The notes: generated by a model not told the origin, from the sequence alone. Shown: positions 1 to 8,611, counted from the first letter of the stretch. The stretch: DNA of 64,000 nt from Terrisporobacter vanillatitrophus (GCF_051148895.1 NZ_CP154625.1:248001-312000); one strand, 5' to 3'. Numbers and translations: made by a program.

Positions 1-207
1 GCAACTTTTAGTAGAGGAATATCAGAAGTGGGAGCAGTAATGTTAGTTGGAGGAAATGTAAGAGGAAAAACTAGAGTGATGACAACATTTATAGCTCAGT
101 CTACATCAATGGGAAATTTTAATGAATCTTTAATGATAGCAGTAATATTAATATCTATTTCATTTGTATCTACTTATTTTATTAGAAGATTACAAGGAGA
201 TGAATAG
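1..207 (+). CDS. tupB: Tungstate ABC transporter permease TupB, C-terminal end (partial)
   Basis: An open frame runs from the first base to a TAG stop and encodes about 68 residues, so the 5' part lies outside the window. The peptide has the permease cytoplasmic-loop pattern (SRGISEVGAVMLVGGN, like the EAA loop that contacts the ATPase), then a hydrophobic segment (MIAVILISISFVSTYF) and a short basic tail. The ATPase gene follows after 14 bp and the solute-binding protein after that, so this is the membrane subunit of the same importer. TupB rather than ModB or another oxyanion permease is inferred from the TupA-type binding protein downstream. Confidence 0.85.
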   Translation, partial: ATFSRGISEVGAVMLVGGNVRGKTRVMTTFIAQSTSMGNFNESLMIAVILISISFVSTYFIRRLQGDE

Positions 208-221
208 CTTGGAGTGGACTT

Positions 222-887
222 ATGATAAAAATAAAAAATATAGAAAAAAAAATAAAATATCAAAAACCATTAAAAATAAATGATTTAGAAATTCAAAAAG
301 GATGTATTTATACTATATTAGGTCATAACGGAAGTGGTAAAAGTACATTATTAAAAATATTATATAATCTTACAGGTTATGATGATGGAAACATAGACAT
401 AGAGTCAAAGGGATTTTCCTCAGAAGTATGCCAAAGTTATATATCATATAATCCTCAGAAGGTTTGTTTTTTGAGAGGAACTTTAGAAGAAAACTTTAAC
501 TATATTTATAAATATAGTCAAAATAAAGATCTGTTAGATAGAACTCAATTAAATAAATTAATAAAAGAATTTAAATTAGAAAATAAACTAAAAACTGACA
601 TAAGAAAGTTGTCTGGAGGAGAACAAGCAAAGGCACAATTTATAAGGACTTTATTATTAAATAAAGATTACATTTTATTAGATGAACCTATGGCAAGTCT
701 AGATTTTGGAACAAGAGAACTTGTAGAAGAAAAAATTAAGTTATTGAAAGAAGAAAATCGAGCTGTTGTGTTAGTTACTCATGACTTTATACAAGCAAAA
801 AAAATCGGAGAAAAAATAATATTTATGGAAAATTTAGAGTTGGTTGGAATATATAATCCTGCAGAATTCTTTAATAGTATGTTGTAA
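222..887 (+). CDS. tupC: Tungstate ABC transporter ATP-binding protein TupC
   Basis: This 221-residue ABC ATPase energises oxyanion import through TupB. Visible motifs are Walker A GHNGSGKST (about residues 34-42), the signature LSGGEQ (130-135), Walker B YILLDEP (150-156) and the switch histidine in VTHDF (about 187). A GGAGTGG Shine-Dalgarno sequence precedes the ATG. The protein is short and lacks the C-terminal regulatory (TOBE-type) extension found in ModC-like ATPases, which fits the compact Tup type. It lies between the permease end and the lipoprotein binding protein, and no terminator is seen between them. Substrate assignment rests on the neighbours, not on this protein. Confidence 0.88.
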   Translation: MIKIKNIEKKIKYQKPLKINDLEIQKGCIYTILGHNGSGKSTLLKILYNLTGYDDGNIDIESKGFSSEVCQSYISYNPQKVCFLRGTLEENFNYIYKYSQNKDLLDRTQLNKLIKEFKLENKLKTDIRKLSGGEQAKAQFIRTLLLNKDYILLDEPMASLDFGTRELVEEKIKLLKEENRAVVLVTHDFIQAKKIGEKIIFMENLELVGIYNPAEFFNSML

Positions 888-960
888 TTAAATTGTTTAG
901 ATAGATAAATTTTTATGATTTTTCTATAGATAAAATTTTTTGTTTAAGGGGGGATTTTTA

Positions 961-1806
961 ATGAAAAAAGGAATAATAAGTATTATCACAGCTGCGATGA
1001 TTACTATGTCTATGGTGGGATGCTCTTCTACAGGTACTGATGACACAAACAAAGATAAAGCATCTACAGTAAAAGAAATAACATTAGTAACAACAACAAG
1101 TTTAGATGATACGGGATTTTTAGGGGAAACACTAAAAGGATTTGAAGAAGAAAATGGTGTGAAAGTAAATGTTGTAGCGAAAGGTACTGGAGAAGCTTTA
1201 GAGCTTGGAAAGTCAAAGGATGCAGATATATTATTTGTACATGCTAAGCAAAAAGAAGAGGACTTTATAAAAGAGGGTTATGGAGTAGAGAGAACTGAAA
1301 TAATGTATAATTACTTCATAATAGTTGGTCCAAAGGATGATCCAAATAATGAAAAAATGTCTAAATTAAGTGCTCCAGAAGCATTTAAATACATAAGTGA
1401 CAATAATTTAGCATTTACATCAAGAGGAGATGAATCAGGAACTCATACTAAAGAAAAAAGTTTATGGGAAGAAAGTGGAGCAAAAAACGACTTTAAAAAC
1501 TACAATGAAGTAGGTAAAGGAATGGCTGCTACTTTGCAAATGGCAAGTGAAATGAAAGCATATTGCCTAACTGATATAGGTACTTTCTTAGCAACTAAAG
1601 ATAATTTAGATTTAGAAGTAGTAAAAGATGCTGATGATAGTTTAAAAAATGTTTATAGTATCGTAACAATAAGTGACTTAGATAAAGACAAAGAAGAAAT
1701 AACAAATAAATTAGTTGAGTACTATAAGTCAGAAGATGTACAAAATCAAATAAAAGAGTATGGTGTGAAAGAATATGGAGAACCTTTATTCTTTGTATTT
1801 GAATAA
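961..1806 (+). CDS. tupA: Tungstate-binding lipoprotein TupA
   Basis: Extracellular solute-binding protein of the Tup importer, 281 residues. It begins with a lipoprotein signal peptide (basic start, hydrophobic run, lipobox SMVGC at about residues 19-23), so it is probably lipid-anchored. The mature part opens with TTTSLDDTGF, the conserved oxyanion-binding signature of TupA/ModA-like proteins, and carries GTGEAL, SRGDESGTHTKE and an end YGEPLFF typical of TupA. The start is placed at the ATG just after AAGGGGGG; an upstream in-frame ATG at 940 would put the ribosome binding site inside the gene. TupA proteins prefer tungstate over molybdate in characterised cases; specificity here is inferred. 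Confidence 0.9.
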   Translation: MKKGIISIITAAMITMSMVGCSSTGTDDTNKDKASTVKEITLVTTTSLDDTGFLGETLKGFEEENGVKVNVVAKGTGEALELGKSKDADILFVHAKQKEEDFIKEGYGVERTEIMYNYFIIVGPKDDPNNEKMSKLSAPEAFKYISDNNLAFTSRGDESGTHTKEKSLWEESGAKNDFKNYNEVGKGMAATLQMASEMKAYCLTDIGTFLATKDNLDLEVVKDADDSLKNVYSIVTISDLDKDKEEITNKLVEYYKSEDVQNQIKEYGVKEYGEPLFFVFE

Positions 1807-1818
1807 TATATAATTAAG

Positions 1819-1862
1819 AGCCTTGTCTTTAAATTTCTACATTTAGAGACAGGTTTTTTTTT
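1819..1862 (+). terminator. Intrinsic terminator after tupA
   Basis: A stem of about 15 bp (1819-1834 with 1841-1854, one bulge) is followed by an uninterrupted run of T. It separates the tup operon from the AOR-like gene. Confidence 0.8.
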
Positions 1863-1912
1863 ATAAAAGTAGAATATTATATTTATGATAAATATTTGTA
1901 GGGGTGAATTAT

Positions 1913-2875
1913 TTGAGAAGACAGCTAATAGTAGATTTAGAAAGTAAAGAAATGAATGTAAATTATATAAGCAATGATGAAGAAACAAATGAAAAAGATG
2001 ATTTAAGTTTTTCTACATCTTTATTAAGTGGATATAATATTATTGGTGTAAATAGAATTGAAGTTTTTTCAAATGACATAAAATCAAAAGCAGGTGGATT
2101 TTTTTCTCATTATTTAAAATGTAATAATTATGATCTTGTAAAGATTAAAGGAAAATCACACTCACCTGTATTTATTTATATTAATAAGGATTTTGTTAAA
2201 ATTCATGATGCTAAAGATATTTTTTTTATGAATTATAAAGATAGTAAAGAAACTATAAAAAAAATACTAGGAGAAGAAGATATAGAGGTATGTGGTATAT
2301 CTACAGCAGGAGCTTGTAAGCTAGACTTTGCAAAAATAATGTTTGGAGAAAAAAAATCTTGTGGTAAAGATGGTCTAGGGAAGATTATGGGAGATAAAAA
2401 TCTTAAAGCTATTGTAGTAAAAAAAGAGGAAGCTTTGAAACTACAGGACGAAATTATTTTAAATAATATTAATAAAAAAATAAATGATAGATTAAATAAA
2501 GATGATTTAACTTCATATTTTTTAGTTGAAAATAATTGCTATGGATGCAATATAAATTGTGAAAGTACATCCATAAAAAAACTTATTAAAAAGGGAATAG
2601 ATGATAAAAAAGCTGAAGTAATTGATAATATATGTAATGAGTATGGAATGGATAGTATTGCATTTGCTCAGTTTCTTCATTATGAAGAAGATATTTATAA
2701 ATTAGCTAATAAAATGATGAAAAATCCAAGTGAATATAAAATTGAGCATAACTTAAAAAATAAAACTAAAGAAGAAAATATATTTGATAGATTGGGGTTT
2801 TGTAGATTTTTAATAAATAAAGCTATATTATCAAAGGAAGAATTACAAGAATTAATTGAATTGGTTGAAGGTTAA
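1913..2875 (+). CDS. Shortened aldehyde:ferredoxin oxidoreductase-like protein
   Basis: This 320-residue protein matches the tungsten enzyme AOR family (about 600 residues) at both ends but lacks the middle. The N-terminal half follows the AOR tungstopterin domain (RQLIVDLESKE; AGGFFSHYLK; DLVKIKGKSHSPVFIYI; GKDGLGKIMGDKNLKAIVV). It is followed by the cluster motif CYGCNINC (CX2CX3C) and the helix NEYGMDSIAF. The sequence then jumps to the AOR C-terminal motif LGFCRF, which supplies the fourth Cys. So the pterin domain and all four [4Fe-4S] ligands survive, while most of domains 2 and 3 is missing. The start is TTG, chosen because AGGGGTG lies 6 bp upstream; GTG at 1904 is less likely. Its position beside tup and moeA genes suggests a W/Mo cofactor role; catalysis is unproven. 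Confidence 0.7.
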   Translation: MRRQLIVDLESKEMNVNYISNDEETNEKDDLSFSTSLLSGYNIIGVNRIEVFSNDIKSKAGGFFSHYLKCNNYDLVKIKGKSHSPVFIYINKDFVKIHDAKDIFFMNYKDSKETIKKILGEEDIEVCGISTAGACKLDFAKIMFGEKKSCGKDGLGKIMGDKNLKAIVVKKEEALKLQDEIILNNINKKINDRLNKDDLTSYFLVENNCYGCNINCESTSIKKLIKKGIDDKKAEVIDNICNEYGMDSIAFAQFLHYEEDIYKLANKMMKNPSEYKIEHNLKNKTKEENIFDRLGFCRFLINKAILSKEELQELIELVEG

Positions 2876-2893
2876 ATTTTAAGGGGGATGAAT

Positions 2894-4117
2894 ATGAAGT
2901 TATTTGATGTAGTCAGCACTAAAGAGGCACTTAATGTAATGAAAGAAAACTTTTCATTTAAATTAAGTGAGGAAAAAGTTAGTCTTTTAAATAGTGTAAA
3001 TAGATATATTAGCCAAGATATAAAATCAGAGATTAATGTTCCGCATTTTAGAAAATCTTTAGTAGATGGATATGCAGTATTAGCAAAAGATGTTTTTTTA
3101 GCAAGTGAATCGAATCCAGTACCATTAAATTTAATCGGGGAAAGTTATATGGGAGAAATATGTGACAAAATATTAGACTTAGAAGAAGCAGTCTATGTTC
3201 CTACTGGCGGAATGGTACCAGCTAATGCTGAAGGCGTAGTAATGATAGAGTATGCTGAAAAGCTAGGAGAAGATACTGTTTTAATTGAAAAGGGTGTATC
3301 ACTAAATGATAAAATTGTGGAAATAGGTGAAGACATAAAAGAAAAAGAAATAATTTATGAAATAGGACATCTTATAAATGAAAGAGATATAGGCGTATTA
3401 GCAGGAGCAAATATAAGTAATATACCAGTATATAAAAAAGTAGTTGTAGGTATAATTTCTACAGGCGATGAAATATTAGATCCAAATGAAGAAATAAGAG
3501 ATGCAAAGATAAAAGATATTAATTCTTATATGCTTTATGGACAGCTAAGTAAAATTTCATGTGAACCAATAATATATCCTCCAGTTAAAGATAACTTAGA
3601 AGAAATAATAAAACTAATGGATAAGGCGATTAATGAATGTGATATGGTCTTAATATCAGGAGGTAGCTCTGTAGGGAAAAAAGATGAAACCATAAGAGCC
3701 ATAGAATCATTCCAAAATAGTAAAGTATTAATAGAAGGTATAGCGATAAAGCCAGGAAAACCTACAATAGTAGCAAGTGTTAATGATAAATTAGTATTAG
3801 GTCTTCCAGGTCATCCACTTTCATGTGGATTTGTAGTAGAAGCCATAGTTAAACCTTTCATATTATCTTTATTTAATGTAAAGAAAGATAATAAATTTAT
3901 TTTATGTGAGTTTGCTTATAATTATCATAAATCAAAAGGAAGAGAAGAATATATAGCTGTAGATATAAAAGAAGAAGATGGAAAATTAATATGTATACCA
4001 ATATTTGCAAAATCAAGTGTGATTAAACATTTTGCATATTGTGATGGATATTTAAAGATAGATAGAGAATTAGAAGGTATACATAAGGGTGAAATTGTAA
4101 AAGTGAATTTATTTTAA
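2894..4117 (+). CDS. moeA: Molybdopterin molybdenumtransferase MoeA (first paralogue)
   Basis: MoeA inserts molybdate or tungstate into adenylylated molybdopterin to make the active cofactor. The 408-residue protein shows the expected blocks: SLVDGYAV, VPTGGMVPANAEGVVMIEY, GIISTGDEI, ISGGSSVGKKDET (the MPT-binding loop), IKPGKPTI and GLPGHPLSCGFV, ending with a small beta-barrel domain IV. The ATG at 2894 is preferred because AAGGGGG lies 7 bp upstream, while the ATG at 2888 touches it. The gene is 18 bp downstream of the AOR-like gene and 16 bp upstream of a second moeA, which points to one operon. Two MoeA copies in one locus may reflect separate Mo and W insertion (inference). Confidence 0.92.
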   Translation: MKLFDVVSTKEALNVMKENFSFKLSEEKVSLLNSVNRYISQDIKSEINVPHFRKSLVDGYAVLAKDVFLASESNPVPLNLIGESYMGEICDKILDLEEAVYVPTGGMVPANAEGVVMIEYAEKLGEDTVLIEKGVSLNDKIVEIGEDIKEKEIIYEIGHLINERDIGVLAGANISNIPVYKKVVVGIISTGDEILDPNEEIRDAKIKDINSYMLYGQLSKISCEPIIYPPVKDNLEEIIKLMDKAINECDMVLISGGSSVGKKDETIRAIESFQNSKVLIEGIAIKPGKPTIVASVNDKLVLGLPGHPLSCGFVVEAIVKPFILSLFNVKKDNKFILCEFAYNYHKSKGREEYIAVDIKEEDGKLICIPIFAKSSVIKHFAYCDGYLKIDRELEGIHKGEIVKVNLF

Positions 4118-4133
4118 TTAAGGGGAGAATATC

Positions 4134-6035
4134 ATGGGAAAATATTTGTCAAATATACCTTTACAAGAAGGAATTGAAAAGTATTGTGAGTTTTTAGATA
4201 TTAATAAACTTAGAGAAACAGAGTATATTGATGTAGAAAAATCACTTAATAGAATGAGTAGTGAAGCAATTTATGCAAATTTATCAGCACCTTTTTATAA
4301 TTGCTCAGCAATGGATGGAATAGCAGTAAAATCAGAGTCAACTTTTTTAGCTAATGAACAAAATATGATTACATTGGAAGAAAGTAAAGACTATATAGTA
4401 GTTGATACAGGTGATCCTATACCAAAGGAATTTGATGCAGTAATCATGGTTGAAGATTTACTTGAAAGAGAAGAAAATAGTGTGAAAATAATTAAACCAG
4501 CTATACCTTGGCAACATGTAAGATGCCTAGGTGAAGATGTTGTAGAAAAAGAAATGATTATTCCATCTTTTCATACAATAAGACCTCAAGATATTGGGTC
4601 TATGATAAGTGGCAAAATAGATAAAATACAAGTTTTTAAGGAATTTAAGGTTGGAATAATTCCTACAGGAACTGAGTTAATAGACAGACACACAACTCCT
4701 AAAATTGGAGATATTATAGAGTTTAATTCTAGATTATTTGAAGGTTTAGTGTTAGAGTATGAAGCAGCTCCAGTAATATACCCAATAGTAGAAGATAATT
4801 ATGAAAAAATAAAAAGTAGTGTATTAAAAGCATTAGATGAATGTGATATGGTTCTTATTAATGCAGGTTCATCTCAAGGAAGAGAAGATTTTACTTATGA
4901 TATAATACAAGAACTTGGAGAAGTTTGCATTCATGGTTTAGCAATAAAACCAGGAAAACCTGCTATTTTAGGTAAAATAAATAATAAAGCTGTAGTAGGA
5001 ATACCGGGGTATCCAGTTTCTGCTTGGGTTGTTATGGAAAATATCGTAAAACCTGTAATTAGAAAGTCCATATATAAGGAAGTCGCTAAAAAAGAAATAA
5101 TAGAAGCAACGCTTAGTAAAAGAGTTATGAGTACTTTAAAATATGAAGAATTTGTTAGAGTAAAATTAGGATTAATAAATAATGAATATGTGGCAACTCC
5201 AATAAAAAGAGGAGCAGGTACTATAACTACTTTAGTAAATGCAGATGGAGTTATTAGAGTCCCTCAAAATGTTGAAGGAATTAACGAAGGGGAAAAAGTA
5301 GATATAGAGTTATTAAAAGATATAAGTGAAATTAATAATACTATTATATCAATAGGAAGTCATGATATAGTTATGGACATTATAAACGATGAATTAATTA
5401 AAGAGTCTTTTGGTAAAATTCATTTAAGTTCTACTCATGTTGGAAGTTTCCAAGGTTTATTATCAATAAGAAAAGGCGAAAGTCATATATCACCAATACA
5501 TTTATTTGATGTGGAAAGTGAAACTTATAACATACCTTTTATAAATAAATATATAGACCAAGATGTAGCTTTAATTAAATTAGTAAAAAGAACGCAAGGA
5601 TTAATAGTGAAAAAAGGTAATCCATTAAATATTAAATCAATAAAAGATTTAGTTAATGTGAGATATATAAATAGACAAAAAGGATCTGGAACAAGAATTT
5701 TATTTGACTATCTTCTTAATAAAAATAATGTTAAAAAAAGTGATATTAATGGATATGAAAGAGAAGAATTTACTCATATGTCTTTAGCAAAAGCTATAGA
5801 TAATGGAGATGCAGATTGCGGGCTAGGAGTATATTCTGCAGCTCATATTTTTGATTTAGACTTTATACCAATTTGTGAGGAAGATTATGATTTATTATTG
5901 AAAATAGACATGTTAGAGAGTCAATACGTAAAACATCTATTAAGTACAATAAATAAAGAATCTTTTAGAAATAAACTTAAAAGTTTAGGGGGATATAATT
6001 TAGAAAATATGGGAGAAATAGTGCATATAAAATAA
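4134..6035 (+). CDS. moeA: MoeA fused to a periplasmic-binding-protein-like domain
   Basis: This 633-residue protein is a second MoeA (roughly residues 1-400: SAMDGIAV, VDTGDPIPKEFDAVIMVED, IIPTGTELID, NAGSSQGRED, IKPGKPAIL, GIPGYPVSAW). It carries an extra C-terminal domain of about 230 residues of the PBP_like type (IISIGSHDIVMDII, HLSSTHVGSFQGLL, KRTQGLIVKKGNPL, RQKGSGTRILFDYLL). No signal peptide is present, so the binding-protein-like domain should work in the cytoplasm, possibly as an oxyanion or pterin sensor or holder. Such fusions are known in clostridia and archaea, but the role of the extra domain is not established. RBS AAGGGGAG precedes the ATG. It is the last gene of the operon before a shared terminator with fdhD. 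Confidence 0.88.
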   Translation: MGKYLSNIPLQEGIEKYCEFLDINKLRETEYIDVEKSLNRMSSEAIYANLSAPFYNCSAMDGIAVKSESTFLANEQNMITLEESKDYIVVDTGDPIPKEFDAVIMVEDLLEREENSVKIIKPAIPWQHVRCLGEDVVEKEMIIPSFHTIRPQDIGSMISGKIDKIQVFKEFKVGIIPTGTELIDRHTTPKIGDIIEFNSRLFEGLVLEYEAAPVIYPIVEDNYEKIKSSVLKALDECDMVLINAGSSQGREDFTYDIIQELGEVCIHGLAIKPGKPAILGKINNKAVVGIPGYPVSAWVVMENIVKPVIRKSIYKEVAKKEIIEATLSKRVMSTLKYEEFVRVKLGLINNEYVATPIKRGAGTITTLVNADGVIRVPQNVEGINEGEKVDIELLKDISEINNTIISIGSHDIVMDIINDELIKESFGKIHLSSTHVGSFQGLLSIRKGESHISPIHLFDVESETYNIPFINKYIDQDVALIKLVKRTQGLIVKKGNPLNIKSIKDLVNVRYINRQKGSGTRILFDYLLNKNNVKKSDINGYEREEFTHMSLAKAIDNGDADCGLGVYSAAHIFDLDFIPICEEDYDLLLKIDMLESQYVKHLLSTINKESFRNKLKSLGGYNLENMGEIVHIK

Positions 6036-6062
6036 TAATTATACAGATTGCTAAAAAATAAT

Positions 6063-6104
6063 GAAGAAGGACTGTGTTTTTATATGAATACAGCCATTCT
6101 TCGT
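6063..6104. terminator. Hairpin between convergent moeA and fdhD
   Basis: An imperfect stem of about 16 bp (GAAGAAGGACTGT facing ACAGCCATTCTTC) lies between the ends of the two convergent genes and could stop transcription from either side. The T-run is poor on both strands. Confidence 0.5.
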
Positions 6105-6108
6105 TAAT

Positions 6109-6906
6109 TTATTTGAATAATATTCTATGGGGATTAGTGTAAATATTCATTTTTTTACCTCTTACAAAACCAACTAAGGTAATATTTAACTTTTGTGCAG
6201 TTTCTATTACTAAACTTGTAGTAGCAGACTTAGCAACAACAACTGGAACTTTAACTCTTGCCGCTTTTTTTATCATTTCAAAAGAAAGTCTACCACTGAC
6301 AAATATAATTTTATTACCTAATGGAATATCATTTAATATACAATGTCCTATAGCCTTATCCATAGCATTATGTCTAGCTACATCTTCACAAGCAATTACT
6401 AGTTTATTATTTTCATAAATACCAACACAATGAACACCAGCAGTGTTTTTAAATAATTGAGATAAGTTTAAATTATTTTCCATAGTTTCATATATATCAC
6501 TAATATTAATTTTTAAACTATCATCACAGATAGGATTAGCTTTTAAAAAATCATATTCATTTAGATAAAGAATATTTTCAGCATGATTAAAGTTAGAATC
6601 ATCAATATCTACATAAGCAATCTTCTTATCATGATTTATTTCAAAGTTTAAAATATCTTCTTTACAGCTAATTAAATTTATAGAACATAGATATCCAACA
6701 ACTAATTCTTTTAATTTAAACGGTGAACATAAAAATGTATTTTCATATTTACCATTAACAATCAGACCAAGAGGAAATTCTGCTACTATTGTGTCCTGGT
6801 AATTAACACTTTCTAGATTATTCACTTTTATTAATGGAAATTCAAAAGAATAATCATATTTGTAGTTTGCTAAATAATTTTCATTTTCTCTACTAAAACT
6901 TGCCAT
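6109..6906 (-). CDS. fdhD: Formate dehydrogenase accessory sulfurtransferase FdhD
   Basis: FdhD passes sulfur from a cysteine desulfurase to the bis-pterin metal cofactor before its insertion into formate dehydrogenase. The 265-residue protein carries the family blocks EFPLGLIVNG, NTAGVHCVGIY, EDVARHNAMDKAIGHC, SGRLSFEMIKKAA, VVVAKSATTSL and LVGFVRGKKMNIYTNP. The usual CxxC sulfur-shuttle motif near the middle is degenerate: only one Cys remains (NPICDDSL). GGAGG lies 6 bp upstream of the ATG. The gene sits between the MoeA pair and the formate channel and HDCR genes, consistent with service to the selenocysteine FdhF encoded about 4 kb away. Confidence 0.92.
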   Translation of the reverse strand: MASFSRENENYLANYKYDYSFEFPLIKVNNLESVNYQDTIVAEFPLGLIVNGKYENTFLCSPFKLKELVVGYLCSINLISCKEDILNFEINHDKKIAYVDIDDSNFNHAENILYLNEYDFLKANPICDDSLKINISDIYETMENNLNLSQLFKNTAGVHCVGIYENNKLVIACEDVARHNAMDKAIGHCILNDIPLGNKIIFVSGRLSFEMIKKAARVKVPVVVAKSATTSLVIETAQKLNITLVGFVRGKKMNIYTNPHRILFK

Positions 6907-7156
6907 AAAAAACCTCCGAATAAAAATATATTATAAATATAAGGTGTGAGTAATGTACATAAGATTTATATTGGGTCACCTATTAGATACTTTAATTGTA
7001 TCAGTTTTATTTTCTTAGTAGGTTAATAAAATAAATATATTAAATATTTATTTTGGAATTAAGAATAATGTATACATATTAGAAAGCTAAGTATTTTATT
7101 AAAAAGTTGCTATAATTAATGTAAAGGTAATAAACTTGAAAGAGGGGGTTAATTTT

Positions 7157-7951
7157 ATGGAAAAGAGATTTTTGACACCCAAGGAAATAGCAAACACAAT
7201 GGTAAATGTTGGCGTGGGAAAAGCTAACTTAAAAACATCACCAATGATTTATTTAGGAATTTTAGCAGGTATGTATATTGGATTCGGGGGATTAGCTAAT
7301 ACAATAATAAGCCAAACTTTAGGTAATATAGATCCTGGTTTGGCTAAATTTGCGGGAGCGGTTGTTTTCCCTGTTGGACTTATGTTAGTAGTTATTGGAG
7401 GTGCAGAATTATTTACTGGTAACAACTTAATGACATTGGCTATTATTAACAAGAAAATAACGGTATCACAAATGTTAAGAAACTGGAGTATTGTATGGGT
7501 AGCAAACCTAGTTGGATCTTTAATTTTAGTACTAATAGTATTTTATGGGGGCGTTTTGGGAGGAGATGCAGGCACAAAAGCCATAGCAATAGCTGAAGGT
7601 AAAGCTTCTTTAGATGTTATGACATTAATACTAAGAGGAATTTTATGTAATATTTTAGTTGTTTTGGGTGTATGGCTTGCAACAGCTGCTCAAGATATAG
7701 TATCAAAAATATTCTCTTGTTGGTTCCCAATAATGTTATTTGTACTATGTGGATTTGAGCATAGCGTGGCAAATATGTTCTTTATACCAATGGGGATGCT
7801 GCTAGGAGCTAAGGTTACTATGGCAGCATTAATAAAAAATTTAGTATTTGTAACAATTGGTAATATAATTGGAGGAGGTATAATAATACCTTTCTTGTAT
7901 AATTATTCGTATTTAAAAGAGGTACCTAAAGTTTCTAAACAAGAGTCATAA
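7157..7951 (+). CDS. focA: Formate/nitrite family channel, probably formate (FocA-like)
   Basis: Integral membrane protein of 264 residues with six predicted hydrophobic helices of the FNT fold, including GAELFTGNNLMT (the omega-loop signature) and the helix CGFEHSVANMFFIPMG with the conserved pore His. FNT channels pass formate, nitrite or hydrosulfide. Formate is inferred because the gene lies between fdhD and the formate dehydrogenase/hydrogenase operon. The ATG at 7157 follows AGAGGGGG; an earlier in-frame TTG at 7136 is rejected. A candidate -10 (TATAAT, 7111-7116) lies upstream with a poor -35. Confidence 0.88.
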   Translation: MEKRFLTPKEIANTMVNVGVGKANLKTSPMIYLGILAGMYIGFGGLANTIISQTLGNIDPGLAKFAGAVVFPVGLMLVVIGGAELFTGNNLMTLAIINKKITVSQMLRNWSIVWVANLVGSLILVLIVFYGGVLGGDAGTKAIAIAEGKASLDVMTLILRGILCNILVVLGVWLATAAQDIVSKIFSCWFPIMLFVLCGFEHSVANMFFIPMGMLLGAKVTMAALIKNLVFVTIGNIIGGGIIIPFLYNYSYLKEVPKVSKQES

Positions 7952-7990
7952 TTAAGAATATACATAATTAAGAATATAATTGTAGATATA

Positions 7991-8027
7991 AAAATACTAC
8001 CTTTAGTTTAATAAAGGTAGTATTTTT
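7991..8027 (+). terminator. Terminator after the formate channel gene
   Basis: A perfect stem (AAATACTACCTTTA against its complement) ends in a T-run. The A-rich left flank could let it also serve the convergent hydN1 operon. Confidence 0.85.
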
Positions 8028-8065
8028 AAGTTACAAAATTAGTTTTACTTTATAAAATAATTAAA

Positions 8066-8611
8066 TTATAATCTTACAGTAGCAGCTTTTCTTTTATTTT
8101 TTATAGCTTGAGATAAATCTTCTTCTGTTACAATTCTAAATGCAGAAGTTGGACATACTCTTATACAAGCAGGACCCTCATCTGAATTGCTGCAAAGATC
8201 GCACTTATTAGCTACCATTTTTTCTATGCAGAATAGCTTATCAGTTGGAATGTTCTCTAAGTTAATAAGTTTTCCTTTTTCTGTATCATTTAAATTAATA
8301 GCACCAAAAGGACATGCAAGCATACAGTTTTTACATCCTATACATTCTTCTTCATTAACAACTATAGAATTACCTTCTTTTGTAAGAGCATTATGAGGAC
8401 ATGCTTTTGCACAAGGAGCATCTTCACAATGTCTACACTGTATAGGAGCGCTAACTTGAGCGTTTTTTACAACTTCTAATTTAGGATTAAAATTTATATC
8501 CTTTGGATTTTGATAGAATATATTTTCTTTACTATGCTCAACAACACAAGCTATCATACAAGTCCTACAGCCAATACATTTTAGCGGGTCGGCTATAACA
8601 AAATAATTCAT
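8066..8611 (-). CDS. hydN1: Polyferredoxin electron-transfer subunit (HydN/HycB-like), distal copy
   Basis: 181 residues with cysteine groups for four [4Fe-4S] clusters: CIGCRTCMIAC, CRHCEDAPCAKAC, CIGCKNCMLAC and CDLCSNSDEGPACIRVC. This is the HydN/HycB type that carries electrons between formate dehydrogenase and hydrogenase. It abuts hydA with no intervening base (hydA stop then hydN1 ATG), so translation is probably coupled. It is the last gene of the fdhF-hydN2-hydA-hydN1 operon. In the well-studied hydrogen-dependent CO2 reductases two such HycB subunits build the wire between the catalytic subunits, one of them forming filaments; which copy would do so here cannot be told by eye. Confidence 0.88.
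   Translation of the reverse strand: MNYFVIADPLKCIGCRTCMIACVVEHSKENIFYQNPKDINFNPKLEVVKNAQVSAPIQCRHCEDAPCAKACPHNALTKEGNSIVVNEEECIGCKNCMLACPFGAINLNDTEKGKLINLENIPTDKLFCIEKMVANKCDLCSNSDEGPACIRVCPTSAFRIVTEEDLSQAIKNKRKAATVRL

Noticed and set aside
2876..2893. Moco/Tuco riboswitch controlling moeA
   Set aside because: The gap between the AOR-like gene and moeA is only 18 bp and no aptamer-like structure is seen before the tup or moeA genes.
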